Below are positions 44,825-54,563 of a stretch of DNA of 64,000 bases, in pieces. Position numbers and translations under genes: made by a program. The stretch comes from Echeneis naucrates. Taxonomy: Eukaryota; Chordata; Actinopteri; Carangiformes; Echeneidae. Numbering within the stretch: the first letter of the stretch is position 1; the number at the start of each line of letters is the position of its first letter. Where the stretch lies: assembly GCF_900963305.1 (NCBI RefSeq), contig NW_021780168.1, positions 436,501-500,500 of the forward strand. Reading direction: 5' to 3'. Below the pieces are notes generated by a model that saw nothing but the letters and a program-made list of their open reading frames with translations, was not told the DNA's origin and did not search any database.

Positions 44825-44906
44825 CGTTGTTGGCAGGATTCGAACCTGCGTGGGAAATCCCCAATGGATTGCTAGTCCATCACCTTAAGCACTCGGCCAC
44901 AAAAAC
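44825..44906 (-). tRNA. tRNA-Ser body with AGC (alanine) anticodon
   Basis: 82 nt. A box TGGCCGAGTGCTTAAGG, perfect B box GGTTCGAATCC, T stem GCAGG/CCTGC perfect, long variable arm, anticodon stem ATGGA/TCCAT perfect and discriminator G as required for serine. The loop reads CTAGCAA, anticodon AGC, where Ser-AGA genes have CTAGAAA. Acceptor GTTTTTG/CAACAAC has a single mismatch. Seryl-tRNA synthetase does not read the anticodon, so an expressed copy could carry serine to alanine codons. No clear TTTT terminator close by. Confidence 0.8.
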
Positions 44907-45328
44907 TACACAGGGCCACTGAGCCTTATATCATAGGTGATAGAGCTATAGATCTCTAAAAGGAAATAAAAGGAAAGGAAATATTTTTCATAACATGCGC
45001 CATCCACCTAAAACAGAGCAGAAGCCTTGTGAGCAGAGAGGAGGCTTCATCAGATGGCAGCAGCTCAGAGCCTCTTTGGTTAGGTAAATGTCTAAAGAGG
45101 ATGTAGATCAGTGGTAAAGCAGATGCCATATTTCAGGTATTCTGCCTCCACTTTCATCCAAACAGTTAAATATAGTTTAAAGTTTGTGAGGTTGGATGCT
45201 GCACGCTGACTTGTTGTGTGTCCAAGAGGCTTCAAAGATGTCTTTCTGCCATTCTCTCCCCCAAAACTTTGGGCACAGCTTTGAGGTTTCTCATAACGTG
45301 ACATGGGTGTCATTCCTGCTGTAAAGGT

Positions 45329-45411
45329 GGTAGTGTGGTAGAGAGGTCCAAGGTGCTGGATTGATGCTCCAGTCTCTTCTGAGGCATGGGTTTGAATCCT
45401 GCCAGCTGCCT
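45329..45411 (+). tRNA. tRNA-Leu body with GAU anticodon
   Basis: 83 nt. Acceptor GGTAGTG/AGCTGCC has one mismatch, anticodon stem CTGGA/TCCAG perfect, variable arm CTCTTCTGAGG present. The loop TTGATGC gives anticodon GAT, where Leu-AAG has TTAAGGC. The D arm (GTAGAGAGGTCC) is altered and the discriminator is T rather than A, so it is likely a pseudogene despite the sound anticodon arm. Confidence 0.65.
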
Positions 45412-46647
45412 GCATTTACTGACAGCAAATGCAAAAATGTGTCTCACTGCAAAAGCTTTTGAGCAGTGCTAAAAAAAATACATCACACTGAAAATGCAGT
45501 GCAGAGTAATCACCACCACCACCAAGTGCGCTCCAAATACACTTTCAAATTACTGCCAATCCACTGCAAGATTGGCAGTGCATTTGCTCTGTGGTGCATT
45601 TTCTCCCCACTTCCTTTTCACTGCATTTTGTGTAGATAAGACATCCCTCGTACTCACCTATGTGGGATATGTGATAGATTGATTTGACTAAAATATATAT
45701 TGAGTATTAATTCATGAGTTGCTAAAAACTGGTTAAAAACAGGTGATATAAATAGTTGTTAGAAAAGAGTGAAAGATGATTATTAAATATTAAGTCCTTT
45801 CATGCCTATAAAGGGTTAAAATGTTAAGTAAAATGAAAGTATAAAATGGGTTACAACAGTTATTAAACTATCACTTGATCTGTGATCTACCTGTTTGGCC
45901 TTATCCTGTGTGATTAGTTTTGGCTGCAGAGGCCACGGCTTCACTTTGAATGAAGTGTGCTTTATTCATTTCCCCCCTATTTCAGGTATGCTATATGTAT
46001 TTGTGTTCTTGAATTTAAATGTTTGTGAATGGTTTTGTGTGTTTTGTATATATATCTACCAGTTAGCTGTATTTTGAACCGTTTACATTATAAATGCCTG
46101 GTTTATACTATCGAGCAGCTCGCTTAGCTCGTCCTCTCATCGGGCAGCATAGACCAGAGTATTAACCTGCATACATACAAAGAATGTTATTTTCCACATG
46201 TGTAGTGTCACTTTGAAACCTCTAATAATATGTTTTTACGTGTAGCATGATGAAGGTGTTTGTTACTCATCACAAGTGTGACGTACAGTGAAGAAATCTT
46301 TGTAGGTTATAAGTTTTGTTTATTCAGTCAACACGCATTTCATTGTAATGATTTCATTTTGAGTATTTTTTTTTCTAAATGGAATTTAACATAACGGTAA
46401 ATTCTGTCATATTAGAATTTATTGCTTTATGGCAGTGACGTCACAGCCCAAAAGGGATGGCGACACCTGGTGGTGAAATTCGTGAAGTATTTGTAGAGTT
46501 TGAATTCACTGATAAATAAAAAATAAACTAATCATGTGAAAATGAAAACTCTAATGCTTTTATTATTTCCATAAACTTTTTCTGACTTCTAACTTCCCCT
46601 GCACAGTGTTTTATCATGAAGTCTTTATCAGTGTCCTTCTAATGTAC

Positions 46648-47073
46648 TGTCAGGTTTTGGGTTAAAGCTGGTGTTAGTGTTCTGTCCATGTCACTTCCTG
46701 TTTTATTTTGTAGTCCTGGTCCCTTCGTGTTCCCGGTTATGTTACTTCCTGGTTGTGTCCCATATTGACTGTCTCCCCTGCCCTGATGTGGATCACCTGT
46801 GTCTCGTTTACCACTGTGTATTTAAGCCCTGTTTTCAGTCTTGCCCTGGTTGGATCATTGTCGTTGTCGCGTCGCCGTGTTGTTGCATTGCCCATGCCTT
46901 GCCAAGTGTCATTTTGTCCATGCCCTGCCTAGTTGTCTTGCCCATGCCCTGTAGATTTTTTGCTGTGTCAGTTCTTGAGTAAAGTCCTTTTTTCCACCTA
47001 CCTGGTTTCCGGCTCCTGCATCTGGGTCCTACCCACAACACGCTCACCGCGTTCTGCCCCCCTAGTACTGACA
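46648..47073 (+). mobile_element. Solo LTR with 5-bp target-site duplication
   Basis: 426 bp, starts TGTCAGG and ends TACTGACA, flanked by TGTAC at 46643-46647 and 47074-47078. Contains CACTTCCTGTTTTATTTTG, a TATA-like GTATTTAAGCCC near 46820 and a polyadenylation-like GAGTAAAG near 46978. Opposite in orientation to the LTR at 11896 but alike in composition, perhaps a related family. Non-coding fossil. Confidence 0.85.
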
Positions 47074-47436
47074 TGTACAAATAAACTAAACTAAAGCAGA
47101 CAGCACCAAAAAGGGAGACACACAGAGACTGAACAGGCTGCTCAGGAGAACAGGCTCTGTGGTCGGCCTGACTCTGGACTCTGTGCAGCTTGTGTAGAAA
47201 CAGTTTATTCCATCAGACACCTGAAACACTTCCTGTGTGGAGAAACTGTCAGGATTTGGATGAAAGATACACTGTTTGGTTCTGAGCTGATTATTACTAA
47301 TCAATGAATGATCAATAAGCTTCACAGCTGTTCTGAATGGTGACAGTGGGGCAGCCTTAGTGTTTACATCTGAATCACATGTGATTTTGGAAATTCTTCA
47401 AAGCAGCTTCAAAGGAGGAGTTTAATTCTGTGAGTA

Positions 47437-47505
47437 CTGTGACATCATCAGGTGACATCATCAGGTGATGTATCAAAGGCAGCAGCTCTTCAGATTAACA
47501 TATCA
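47437..47505 (+). repeat. Repeat block with doubled TGACATCATCAGG
   Basis: A 13-base unit TGACATCATCAGG occurs twice in tandem and is followed by TGATGTATCAAAGGCAGCAG. The block recurs at about 52053-52110 (same strand) and 55975-56030 (inverted). Confidence 0.75.
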
Positions 47506-47601
47506 CTTCAAACCTTTGAGGAAGTGACACACAACTGTGAGGAGCACAAGAGTTCACCGACACAGACGTGGTTTCAGAGACAGACTGCAGAGAAACTGGC
47601 A

Positions 47602-47672
47602 GCACTGATGCTGAGCTGCTTAAAGTGTCTGTCTTGTAAACAGGACATCTTCATTCAAACCCCAGCAGAGCT
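47602..47672 (+). pseudogene. tRNA-Thr(UGU) relic
   Basis: TTAAAGTGTCTGTCTTGTAA and ACAGGACATC of the anticodon arm, then TTCAAACCCCAGCAG; acceptor and D arm are degraded. Inverted partial copy at 55897-55935. Confidence 0.55.
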
Positions 47673-48079
47673 TCACTCTGCTCATCATGTCTCTGTGGCA
47701 CAATCTGAAGGGGTCAGTAGTGTGACAAGAGGTTTGTAATGTCGAGTAGCAGATAGAAACAGGCAGGTAGAAACTAAATTCCTGCTGTTTTATTGTTCTG
47801 TAAGAGCTGAGAGAATACATGTCTGTATTACTGCCATGTTTGAGTTGGAATAAATTCACTGACGCTTTAAAATGATCGTGGTACTGATGCTAATCCCGTT
47901 AGCCGGTCTATGGCGTTTTCCATTGTATGTTAGCATTAAAGGGACAAAACAGACTTTATGTTAAGATAAAATGATGGCAGTAATGCTGGTTAAAATGACT
48001 TTGAATGCTATTTTAAATATGTGTGTTTTCAGTCATTTGTGGTTTTATTCTATTTATTCTTTATTCTATACAACTTTAT

Positions 48080-48161
48080 GGTAGTGTGGCCGAGCGGTCC
48101 AAGGCGCTGCATTTAGGCTCTAGTCTCTTCAGAGGCGTGGCTTTGAATCCCACCACTGCCC
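48080..48161 (+). tRNA. tRNA-Leu(UAG)
   Basis: 82 nt. Acceptor GGTAGTG/CACTGCC pairs fully (one G-U), A box TGGCCGAGCGGTCCAAGG consensus, variable arm CTCTTCAGAGG, loop TTTAGGC (TAG). Anticodon stem CTGCA/TCTAG has a C-C mismatch, the T stem has one mismatch, and the discriminator is C rather than A. Nearly whole but perhaps not charged. Confidence 0.72.
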
Positions 48162-48713
48162 GTAGCCCTGCCAGTGCATTATGTGATATCATCTTAAATC
48201 TAGCAGCCCTGTCACTTTGAGCTTCCAAAGTGGGGACTGAGCTAAAAATACAAATGAAACAATGAAAACTGCCTCTCTTTTCGAAATGCTTCCATGGTTG
48301 TTCTTTAAAGTTAAGGATTTGAACCAGTTAAGTTGGTGACAGATAGAACATCATGTTACTTCATCACATTTAAAAGTTTGGCATATTTCATTAACGTTTT
48401 GTTGGAGGCAGAGAGAATTTCAGAAGCCTTGTCAGTTTCCTTCCTTAATTCTTGATGCCTTGATGATATTTTGATACTTGCAGATCATTAGACACATCAC
48501 ATAAAGGGGAGTTAAAAAAAGGGGCCAAAACATTAGGAGTTTACTTTTAAGTGGCCTTCAATGGCTGTTGTTTTGTCATCACATGTACACTTGTGTTTAC
48601 TTCAGTAATTTGGTAGGATGACTACACAGGATAAATTGCTCCAAGCTGAGTGGATAATTGAGAGATCAGGGTGTTGCACAAGATAAGTACTTCCTCTGCT
48701 TCATTATCAATGC

Positions 48714-48785
48714 TGGAGATAGCAGGGATTGAACGCAGGGCCTCATACATGCAAAGCATGCACTCCACCACTGAGCTACATCCCC
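48714..48785 (-). tRNA. tRNA-Ala(UGC)
   Basis: 72 nt. Acceptor GGGGATG/TATCTCC pairs with wobbles, G3:U70 retained, anticodon TGC in a perfect arm, discriminator A. The T stem has two C-C mismatches as in the copy at 43171, suggesting the lesion predates the duplication. The shared flank GTGGTGCACAATGCC is present. Confidence 0.72.
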
Positions 48786-48811
48786 TGTGTGGTGCACAAT
48801 GCCCGCTGTTA

Positions 48812-48860
48812 TGTTATGAATGACAGATTTAGAGTGCTAACGATTACACCATGGAGCTGT
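48812..48860 (-). pseudogene. tRNA-Gln 5' half
   Basis: Minus strand AGCTCCATGGTGTAATCG then TTAGCACTCT matches acceptor and D arm of Gln; the rest is absent. Equivalent 5' halves lie near 58136-58175 and 63680-63718, each followed by GAGGTTTGCTGTCTGG-like flank. Confidence 0.6.
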
Positions 48861-48975
48861 GTGAAGTTTGCTGTCTGGTTGTGTTACTTAAAGGAACTTG
48901 ACAAGACACTTGCCACAGTGAAGACGCCAACTGAAGCCGTAACATAATCTTCAATCAGCTTCATCATCAACGGCG

Positions 48976-49029
48976 TGGCCATTTGACTGCAGGTCAACAG
49001 GTCCCCAGTTCAAATTTGGGTGCCCCCTG
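48976..49029 (+). pseudogene. tRNA-Cys(GCA) 3' two thirds
   Basis: CATTTGACTGCAGGTCAA (anticodon GCA), CCCAG-TTCAAAT-TTGGG and GTGCCCCCT of the 3' end are present; the 5' acceptor and D arm are missing. A second 3' remnant lies on the minus strand at about 50997-51045. Confidence 0.7.
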
Positions 49030-49066
49030 CCAAACCTGCATGTTTTCATACGCAAGCATGAACTCT

Positions 49067-49147
49067 GGTTGACTGGCCGAGTGGTTAAGGTGATGGAGTG
49101 CTGGACATTGTGCTCTGCACACGTGGGTTGGAATCCCAACCTCATCT
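49067..49147 (+). pseudogene. tRNA-Ser(GCU), acceptor degraded
   Basis: TGGCCGAGTGGTTAAGG is consensus, GTGCTGG keeps anticodon GCT, variable arm TGTGCTCTGCACA is intact. Acceptor GGTTGAC/CCTCATC has three mismatches. Its 3' part forms one end of a foldback with 49312-49415. Confidence 0.7.
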
Positions 49148-49415
49148 GTGTTCAGCTCCCCTTAGTCTGTCCAAATATTCTTTCTCTTGTCATGAGAGAT
49201 GTGAATTTGAAACCTTCACTGTGGGACTTTTGGACAGAACATCCAGCATTAAACATACATTATGCAGACCTGGCCACTGTTGTATCTGTTAGCTCTTCAG
49301 TCATTCAGCCATTAATGCTGGATGCTCTGTCCTAAAGTCCCACAGTGAAGGCCTCAAATTCACATCTCTCACAGTGTTATCACAGAACACAGACGAGGTT
49401 GGGATTCCAACCCAC
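49123..49415. repeat. Foldback with tRNA-Ser pieces on both arms
   Basis: 49123-49252 and 49312-49415 are inverted copies (CTTCACTGTGGGACTTT, CATCCAGCATTAA, GAGATGTGAATTTGA) with a 59-nt spacer; the left arm has about 26 extra bases. The outer end of each arm is the T arm of a tRNA-Ser. Confidence 0.8.
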
Positions 49416-49429
49416 TCGGCCACCTTGTC
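49391..49429 (-). pseudogene. 39-nt miniature tRNA-Ser
   Basis: Acceptor GACAAGG pairs with CCTCGTC at six of seven positions and is joined through TGGCCGAG directly to a T arm (GTTGGAATCCCAAC). The rest of the D arm, the anticodon arm and variable arm are gone. Right arm of the foldback at 49123-49415. Confidence 0.65.
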
Positions 49430-49852
49430 ATGTTTGTTGTCAAAAAGATGTGGTCTGAACGTTAGACTGATCAGTGGTTCTGCCTTCAGTGGCCTTTTGC
49501 ACAGGAAGTGCTTATCTTGTGCAACACTCTGATCTCTCAAATATCCACGCAGCTTGGAGTGATTTATCCTGTGTAGTCATCCTACCAAATTACTGACTGA
49601 ACACAAATGTACATGTGATGACAAAAAAACTGCCATTGGGAAGAAGCTGCATCCTGGATCCTCAGATTAAAAGTCTGATGCTCTTCAATAAGCTCTGACT
49701 TCATTTTCCAAGCTGGCCCCTCGTGGTCATTTGATACACTGCAGGTGGAAGTCTCAGTACTTTTTAACCACCACACCCACTTTGACAGAAAGTGGATGTG
49801 GTGGTCAAAAATTACACAAAACTCGAGAGGACACTGCAACCTGAACGTAGCG

Positions 49853-49924
49853 AGCAGAGGGGTGCAGTGGAAGCATGCTGGGCCCATAACCCAGAAGTCA
49901 ATGGATCAAAACCATCCTCTGCTA
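49853..49924 (+). tRNA. Initiator tRNA-Met(CAU)
   Basis: 72 nt, structurally whole. Acceptor AGCAGAG/CTCTGCT pairs fully, anticodon arm CTGGG-CCCATAA-CCCAG with CAT and C33, T arm GATGG... CCATC with the A-containing loop (GGATCAAAACC) of eukaryotic initiators. It is directly preceded by a Leu(CAG)-derived remnant (ACTGCAACCTGAACGTAG). T5 about 36 nt downstream. Confidence 0.88.
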
Positions 49925-50325
49925 TTTATACACACTGGATGTCCCATCATGAGACATTAGTTTTTCAGCAGCAGTGATTAACAGGAAAACATGCAGAATG
50001 TTGTCTATCATATCTGTAATATTGATGGTTGTAACCTACAGCTGATGAAAACCCCCAAATTGTTTGTTTCTTCAACATCTGACCTTCTGCCTTCTGACTA
50101 TCTGCATTGAAATCATTCAGTCCACAGCACTGTACTCAGCTGTTTTTGTTGGATAGTATCTGGTTTGGTTTCACCTCTTCCACAAAATGTATGGATGTTC
50201 CAAAGGGAGACAGGAAGACTGTGACAGTTAACTGACTAGTCAGAGAGAGCACTGTGTCTTTTTAATAGAACTTATGCTGAGGAAGTCACATGAGTTTAAC
50301 TCAACAACCCTAAACTTCATCAATG

Positions 50326-50399
50326 AGGTACTGCTGGGATTTGAACCCAGGATCTCCTGTTTACTAGACAGGCACTTTGACCAACTAAGCCACAGCACC
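50326..50399 (-). tRNA. tRNA-Thr(AGU)
   Basis: 74 nt, intact. Acceptor GGTGCTG/CAGTACC pairs with one wobble, D arm TGGCTTAGTTGGTCAAAG, anticodon loop CTAGTAA (AGT), anticodon stem CCTGT/ACAGG and T stem CTGGG/CCCAG perfect, discriminator T. The best preserved of the six or more Thr copies. Confidence 0.9.
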
Positions 50400-50559
50400 A
50401 CACTGACATACAAAGATGTGAAGATCGTGACTCTTGCCAAATTTTCTTTAGCATATAATGAACTGTCACATTAATGTCCTGAATGTGCTGTGTGTAAATA
50501 ATGAAGTTAATGAAAAAAAAAAAATGCCACAAATGTTCCATCAGTAACCATCAAAGGAG

Positions 50560-50650
50560 ATGCTGATTCTGTGATGTCACAAAGGTTCTAAATCTCTAAA
50601 GAGATCAAAGACTCCTCCCACTTTTTTGTCATGACCTCCACAGTAGAGTG
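50560..50650 (-). repeat. Copy of the 90-bp CRE-like repeat
   Basis: Inverted copy of the block with GATGTCAC...AGAACCTTTGTGACATCA and GACTCCTCCCAC. Copies: 32985-33075, 39038-39115, 41400-41490, 50560-50650, 53668-53760 and 57950-58035. Confidence 0.75.
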
Positions 50651-51727
50651 CACTCTGTTAATGACAATTATGGTCCTGACAGATACCTTTGAGTTCTGCT
50701 GACAGAAGCAACAACAAAACTGGAACTAATTGGACTGAACTGGATTTGAAACCTTCACTGTTGGACTTTGGAGAAGTGGGTGGTGAACATCCAGCATGAA
50801 AGGTGTGGGTTCGAATCACACCAGTGCCAGTCTGTTTCTTGTCAATGAAGACCAATCCGCTAATTTAGGCATTTTTCATCTCACTATGAACAAAAGTTAC
50901 AGTGACAGACGATACCAACACCAGGTGGGCTGAAATGAGAAACATCACAGTCAGCCAGAGTTCGTGCTTGCGTGTGAAACCTTGTATGTTTGGCAGGGGG
51001 CACCCAGATCTTAAGTGGGGACCTCTTGATCTGTGTGTGATCTTGTGTTTGTATGTATGTGAATTCATGCACATGAGTGGCATTTGACACTCAGGTCAGA
51101 GTGGGCCTTACAAGCATTGACATCACATTTGCAGCATCTCAGGCTTGTTTTGTTGTCTCTTTTCAGACCCAGGTAGGTTTGGAGGTCTACCAGGTCCAGT
51201 ACTCTCCAGATGTCCCCAAACACACGCGACAAACAGCAGTTTGTAGTCTGTAATATAATACAGACTGGAGTATAACAGAGTGTCACTTATTTAGTTACAT
51301 GTTTTGTTTCAACAAGAATTTGGTCCGGGTGTCATCAGAGGAAATTACATGATGAACAGCAAACAATTATCTTTGGGTTATGAACCCCAGACTCCCCAAC
51401 TTAATGTATTGGATATCCTTCTTCCTCCTCTCAAAATAAAAGTAAAAATTATTTGAATAAGAGTTTGGTCTAGACCTGCTCTATATGTACTTGACGTAAG
51501 TTCATTATGATGCTTTGACGTGTGTTTAAAAAAAGAGGCCAAAGCATTAGGAGTTTGCTTTTAAGTGGCCTTCAATGGCCGCTGTTTTGTCATCACATGT
51601 ACACTTGTGTTCACTTTGGTAATTTGGTAGGATGACTACACAGGATAAATTGCTCCAAGCTGAGTGGATAATTGAGATATCAGGGTGTTGAACAAAATAA
51701 ATACTTCCTGTGCTTCATTATCAACGC

Positions 51728-51803
51728 TGGAGATGGCGGGGATTGAATGCGGGGCCTCATGCATGCATGCAGAGCATGCACTCTACCACTGAGCTACATC
51801 CCC
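51728..51803 (-). pseudogene. tRNA-Ala(UGC) with 4-base insertion
   Basis: Acceptor GGGGATG/CATCTCC and T arm CCGCATTCAATCCCCG-like are good, but the anticodon arm carries an extra GCAT by local duplication (GCATGCATGCATG) and the U33 position is C. Flanks match 43040-43330 in inverse orientation. Confidence 0.7.
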
Positions 51804-52303
51804 TGTGTGGTGCACAATGCCAGCTGGAAACTAATCACTAAATTGTTACAAAGGAAATGATCAATCTGCAGTCTTTGCTCTGATCATTATAACTTTGTGT
51901 TATTGTTGTATCTGATAAGTTAAGCTGCACTTCTAATGACCACCAGGGGGCAGTTCCACTGGTTGGAAAAAGACTTCAGACTGCATCTAAAACTGTTATG
52001 AACCAACTTGTGCTCCAGTTTTTAACCTGATAGAGCTGCAGGTGGACAGTATTGTGACGTCATCAGGTGACATCATCAGTTGATGTATCCAAGGCAGCAG
52101 CTCTTCAGACTCCCATTCCTCCAAACCTTTTCATTTCATTTTCACTCCTATGCTGATGATCCCCTCCAACGAGACAACAACATTTGGTTCCCAGTGTCAT
52201 TCAACTTTGTTATGATTTGGCGATATCTAAATTAATATAGGAAATAGTATAAGTATATACTGTATTTATACTATATTTATAGTATAAATAGAGCAAGCGT
52301 CTC

Positions 52304-52379
52304 CCTTTGAAAGCTCAGTTGGTAGAGCGGAGGACTGTAGAGACTTTCAGCTGAATCCTTAGGTTTCCGGCTCAAAGGA
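52304..52379 (+). pseudogene. tRNA-Tyr(GUA) with intron, T arm deleted
   Basis: Acceptor CCTTTGA/TCAAAGG is perfect, D arm AGCTCAGTTGGTAGAGCGG and GGACTGTAG with an intron-like insertion follow, but the T arm is reduced to TTTCCGGC (about 11 nt lost). Confidence 0.75.
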
Positions 52380-52539
52380 AGTTTTCTTTTTTTCCTCAGC
52401 TTCATCCAGCACGGTTATGAGTCTGCCGACAGACAGGAGGTGACCACTGTTGTATCACTTTTCATGTAGAGCAGCTGTGTTTTATATTGGAAGCAGCACC
52501 GAGTTTCTAACAATTGGATGTTGTTAAGAGGATCATTAC

Positions 52540-52602
52540 CATCAGCTGAGAATCAAACACGTGCAGCACGCAAGAATTCTACCACTGAACCACCGATGCT
52601 GA
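52540..52602 (-). pseudogene. tRNA-Gly-derived relic
   Basis: Minus strand GCATCGGTGGTTCAGTGGTAG then a shortened anticodon/T region ending CAGCTGATG. Duplicate of 29575-29640, sharing flanks with AGAGCAGCTGTGTTTTAT. Confidence 0.65.
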
Positions 52603-52860
52603 CTGCAAATTATGAGCACCACTACGTCACTCCGGGCTTGTTCATGAGTGATGGAATTCTGTTGTTTACATTGAAGACAGAGGGATGGATGGAGACAGGC
52701 AAGATAAGTTAAATTCCTGTGAAGAATGTAGAGAAAACACTAACCTTTCTCTGGTGTTAGGGTTGCTGGGCTGCTTGGAAGGCAGCTATGCTAACCACTA
52801 TACCACCATTGGTTACCACCACTACGTCAGGTACACTCCAGGTGTCCAGCTGACCTTGTC

Positions 52861-52948
52861 CCTTCGATAGCTCAGTTGGTAGAGCGGAGGACTGTAGTAG
52901 CTCCTCATTGAAATCCTTAGGTTGCTGGTTCAAATCTGGCTCGAAGGA
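52861..52948 (+). tRNA. tRNA-Tyr(GUA) with 15-nt intron
   Basis: Acceptor CCTTCGA/TCGAAGG perfect; D arm TAGCTCAGTTGGTAGAGC; GGACTGTAG, then a 15-nt intron (52900-52914, TAGCTCCTCATTGAA) after position 37, then ATCCTTAG; T stem GCTGG/CTGGC pairs. A TTTT terminator begins 7 nt after the gene (52955). All eukaryotic tRNA-Tyr genes carry an intron at this place. Very probably functional. Confidence 0.92.
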
Positions 52949-52956
52949 GATCAGTT

Positions 52957-53017
52957 TTGGACTGCTAATCCATTGTGCTCCGCACATATGGTTTCGAATC
53001 CCATCCTCGTCGGTGGT
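52957..53017 (+). pseudogene. tRNA-Ser(GCU) 3' half
   Basis: GGACTGCTAATCCATTGTGCTC, then GGTTTCGAATCCCATCC and TCGTCG. The 5' half is replaced by the tRNA-Tyr flank. A similar 3' half lies at about 56990-57047. Confidence 0.65.
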
Positions 53018-53084
53018 TGCTTTAGTCTGTCCATGTTGCAGCCTGCTCTTCCAGTTAGAATTATCCTCACCATCTCAGAAGTTA

Positions 53085-53152
53085 GGTTAACTCAGGCTGT
53101 TTAGAGCGTGGTGCTAATAACCCCACAGTCATGGATTTGATCCCCACTCTGT
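53085..53152 (+). pseudogene. tRNA-Ile(AAU) relic
   Basis: TTTAGAGCGTGGTGCTAATAA and CATGGATTTGATCCCCA remain; acceptor stem and first half of D arm are lost. Confidence 0.65.
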
Positions 53153-53402
53153 GACAAATGACATTCTGCATGTTTTCCTGTAAATCAGTGCTTCAAAAAT
53201 GTTGAAATGGAAACATAAATGTTACTGAGTGTTATTTTCCCATTTGTTTTTACTTCTTCGACGATACAGATACAGACGGTTTCAGAGAACAACTGCAGAG
53301 ATGACCCTTCTGCTTTGTTGAGCAGAATTAGCGCAAAATAGCTTTGAAAGCTGTTGATGTTGTTAACGCTGCCTTTTCTCAAAGCTTAGCTTGCATGATA
53401 GC

Positions 53403-53475
53403 ATGCAATTAGCTCAAATTGTAGAGCGCTCGCTTAGTATGTGAGAGGTAGTAGGATCCATGCCCACATTCTCCA
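53403..53475 (+). pseudogene. tRNA-Ala body with AGU anticodon
   Basis: Matches vertebrate Ala-AGC genes (TTAGCTCAAAT, GAGCGCTCGCTTAG, GAGAGGTAG, TGCCCACATTCTCCA), but the loop reads TTAGTAT, anticodon AGT (threonine) in place of AGC. G3:U70 is kept, yet acceptor pairs 1, 2 and 4 are mismatched, so it is probably not processed. Confidence 0.7.
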
Positions 53476-53865
53476 CAAGAAGCTCTTTGGAGATGCAGCA
53501 ACCAGTGAACTAAACATTGCCCCTGGGTGGGGCAATTGGGGCCTTTCAGTAAGTAGGAGCTCTGACTGTTACCTGAACACATCATGAACTGCAAAAGCCA
53601 TAATGCAGGAAGTGATGGAAGTGCCATAATTGCCTTTTGAGCTTCATTAACAGTGAGCACTCTATGGTGGAGGTCATGACAAAAAATGGGAGGGGTCTTT
53701 GAACTCTGTGATGTCATTAGAACCTTTGTGACATCACAGAATCAGCATCTCCTTTGATGGTTACTGATGGAACAGGAAAAGGTCAGATCCTGATATAATC
53801 TTGTGAATCCACAAGTATGCCTTTCTTTGTTTGTGTACCAACAGCCTGAGCTCTGGTTCAAATCA

Positions 53866-54101
53866 AAATCAAATCAAATCAGATTTATTTGTATAGCGCC
53901 AAATCATAACAAAGTTACATCAAGGCACTTTACATATAGAGCAGGTCTAGACCAAACTCTTTATAAATTTATTTAAAGAGACCCAACAGATCCCCCGATG
54001 AGCAAGCACTTGGCAACAGTGGCAAGGAAAAACTTCCTTTAAGAGGCAGAAACCTCGAGCAGAACCAGGCTCAGGGGGGGCGGCCATCTGCCTCGACCGG
54101 T

Positions 54102-54139
<38 letters not shown>

Positions 54140-54513
54140 CAGGCAGGCATTGGACGGGGGGGGGGTGTAGGCAGGAACATGTTGTTGCATGAAGTTCATG
54201 GAGTTGAGCTGTAATACAGAATTCATGCTATGTGGGACCAGCAGTTGTTGCAGGAACATGGAATGGAGATGAGTCACCACCTGCAGGATGAGGACAGGGA
54301 GAGAGAGGAGAGGAACTGGGAGAGACAGAGACTTTGGCAGAACATGGTTAGTAAATGCAGTATAAATGCTTAGAACTGGGTGAAACTGTTTTTTTTTTTT
54401 TTTAAAGAAGGATGGTTTTTATCAGCGCATGCAAGGAGAGAGTTAGAGAGAAAGAGGGAGAGAGGGTGACAGGGAGAGACAGAGAGCGAGAGAGAGAGAG
54501 AGAGAGAGGGAGA

Positions 54514-54563
<50 letters not shown>

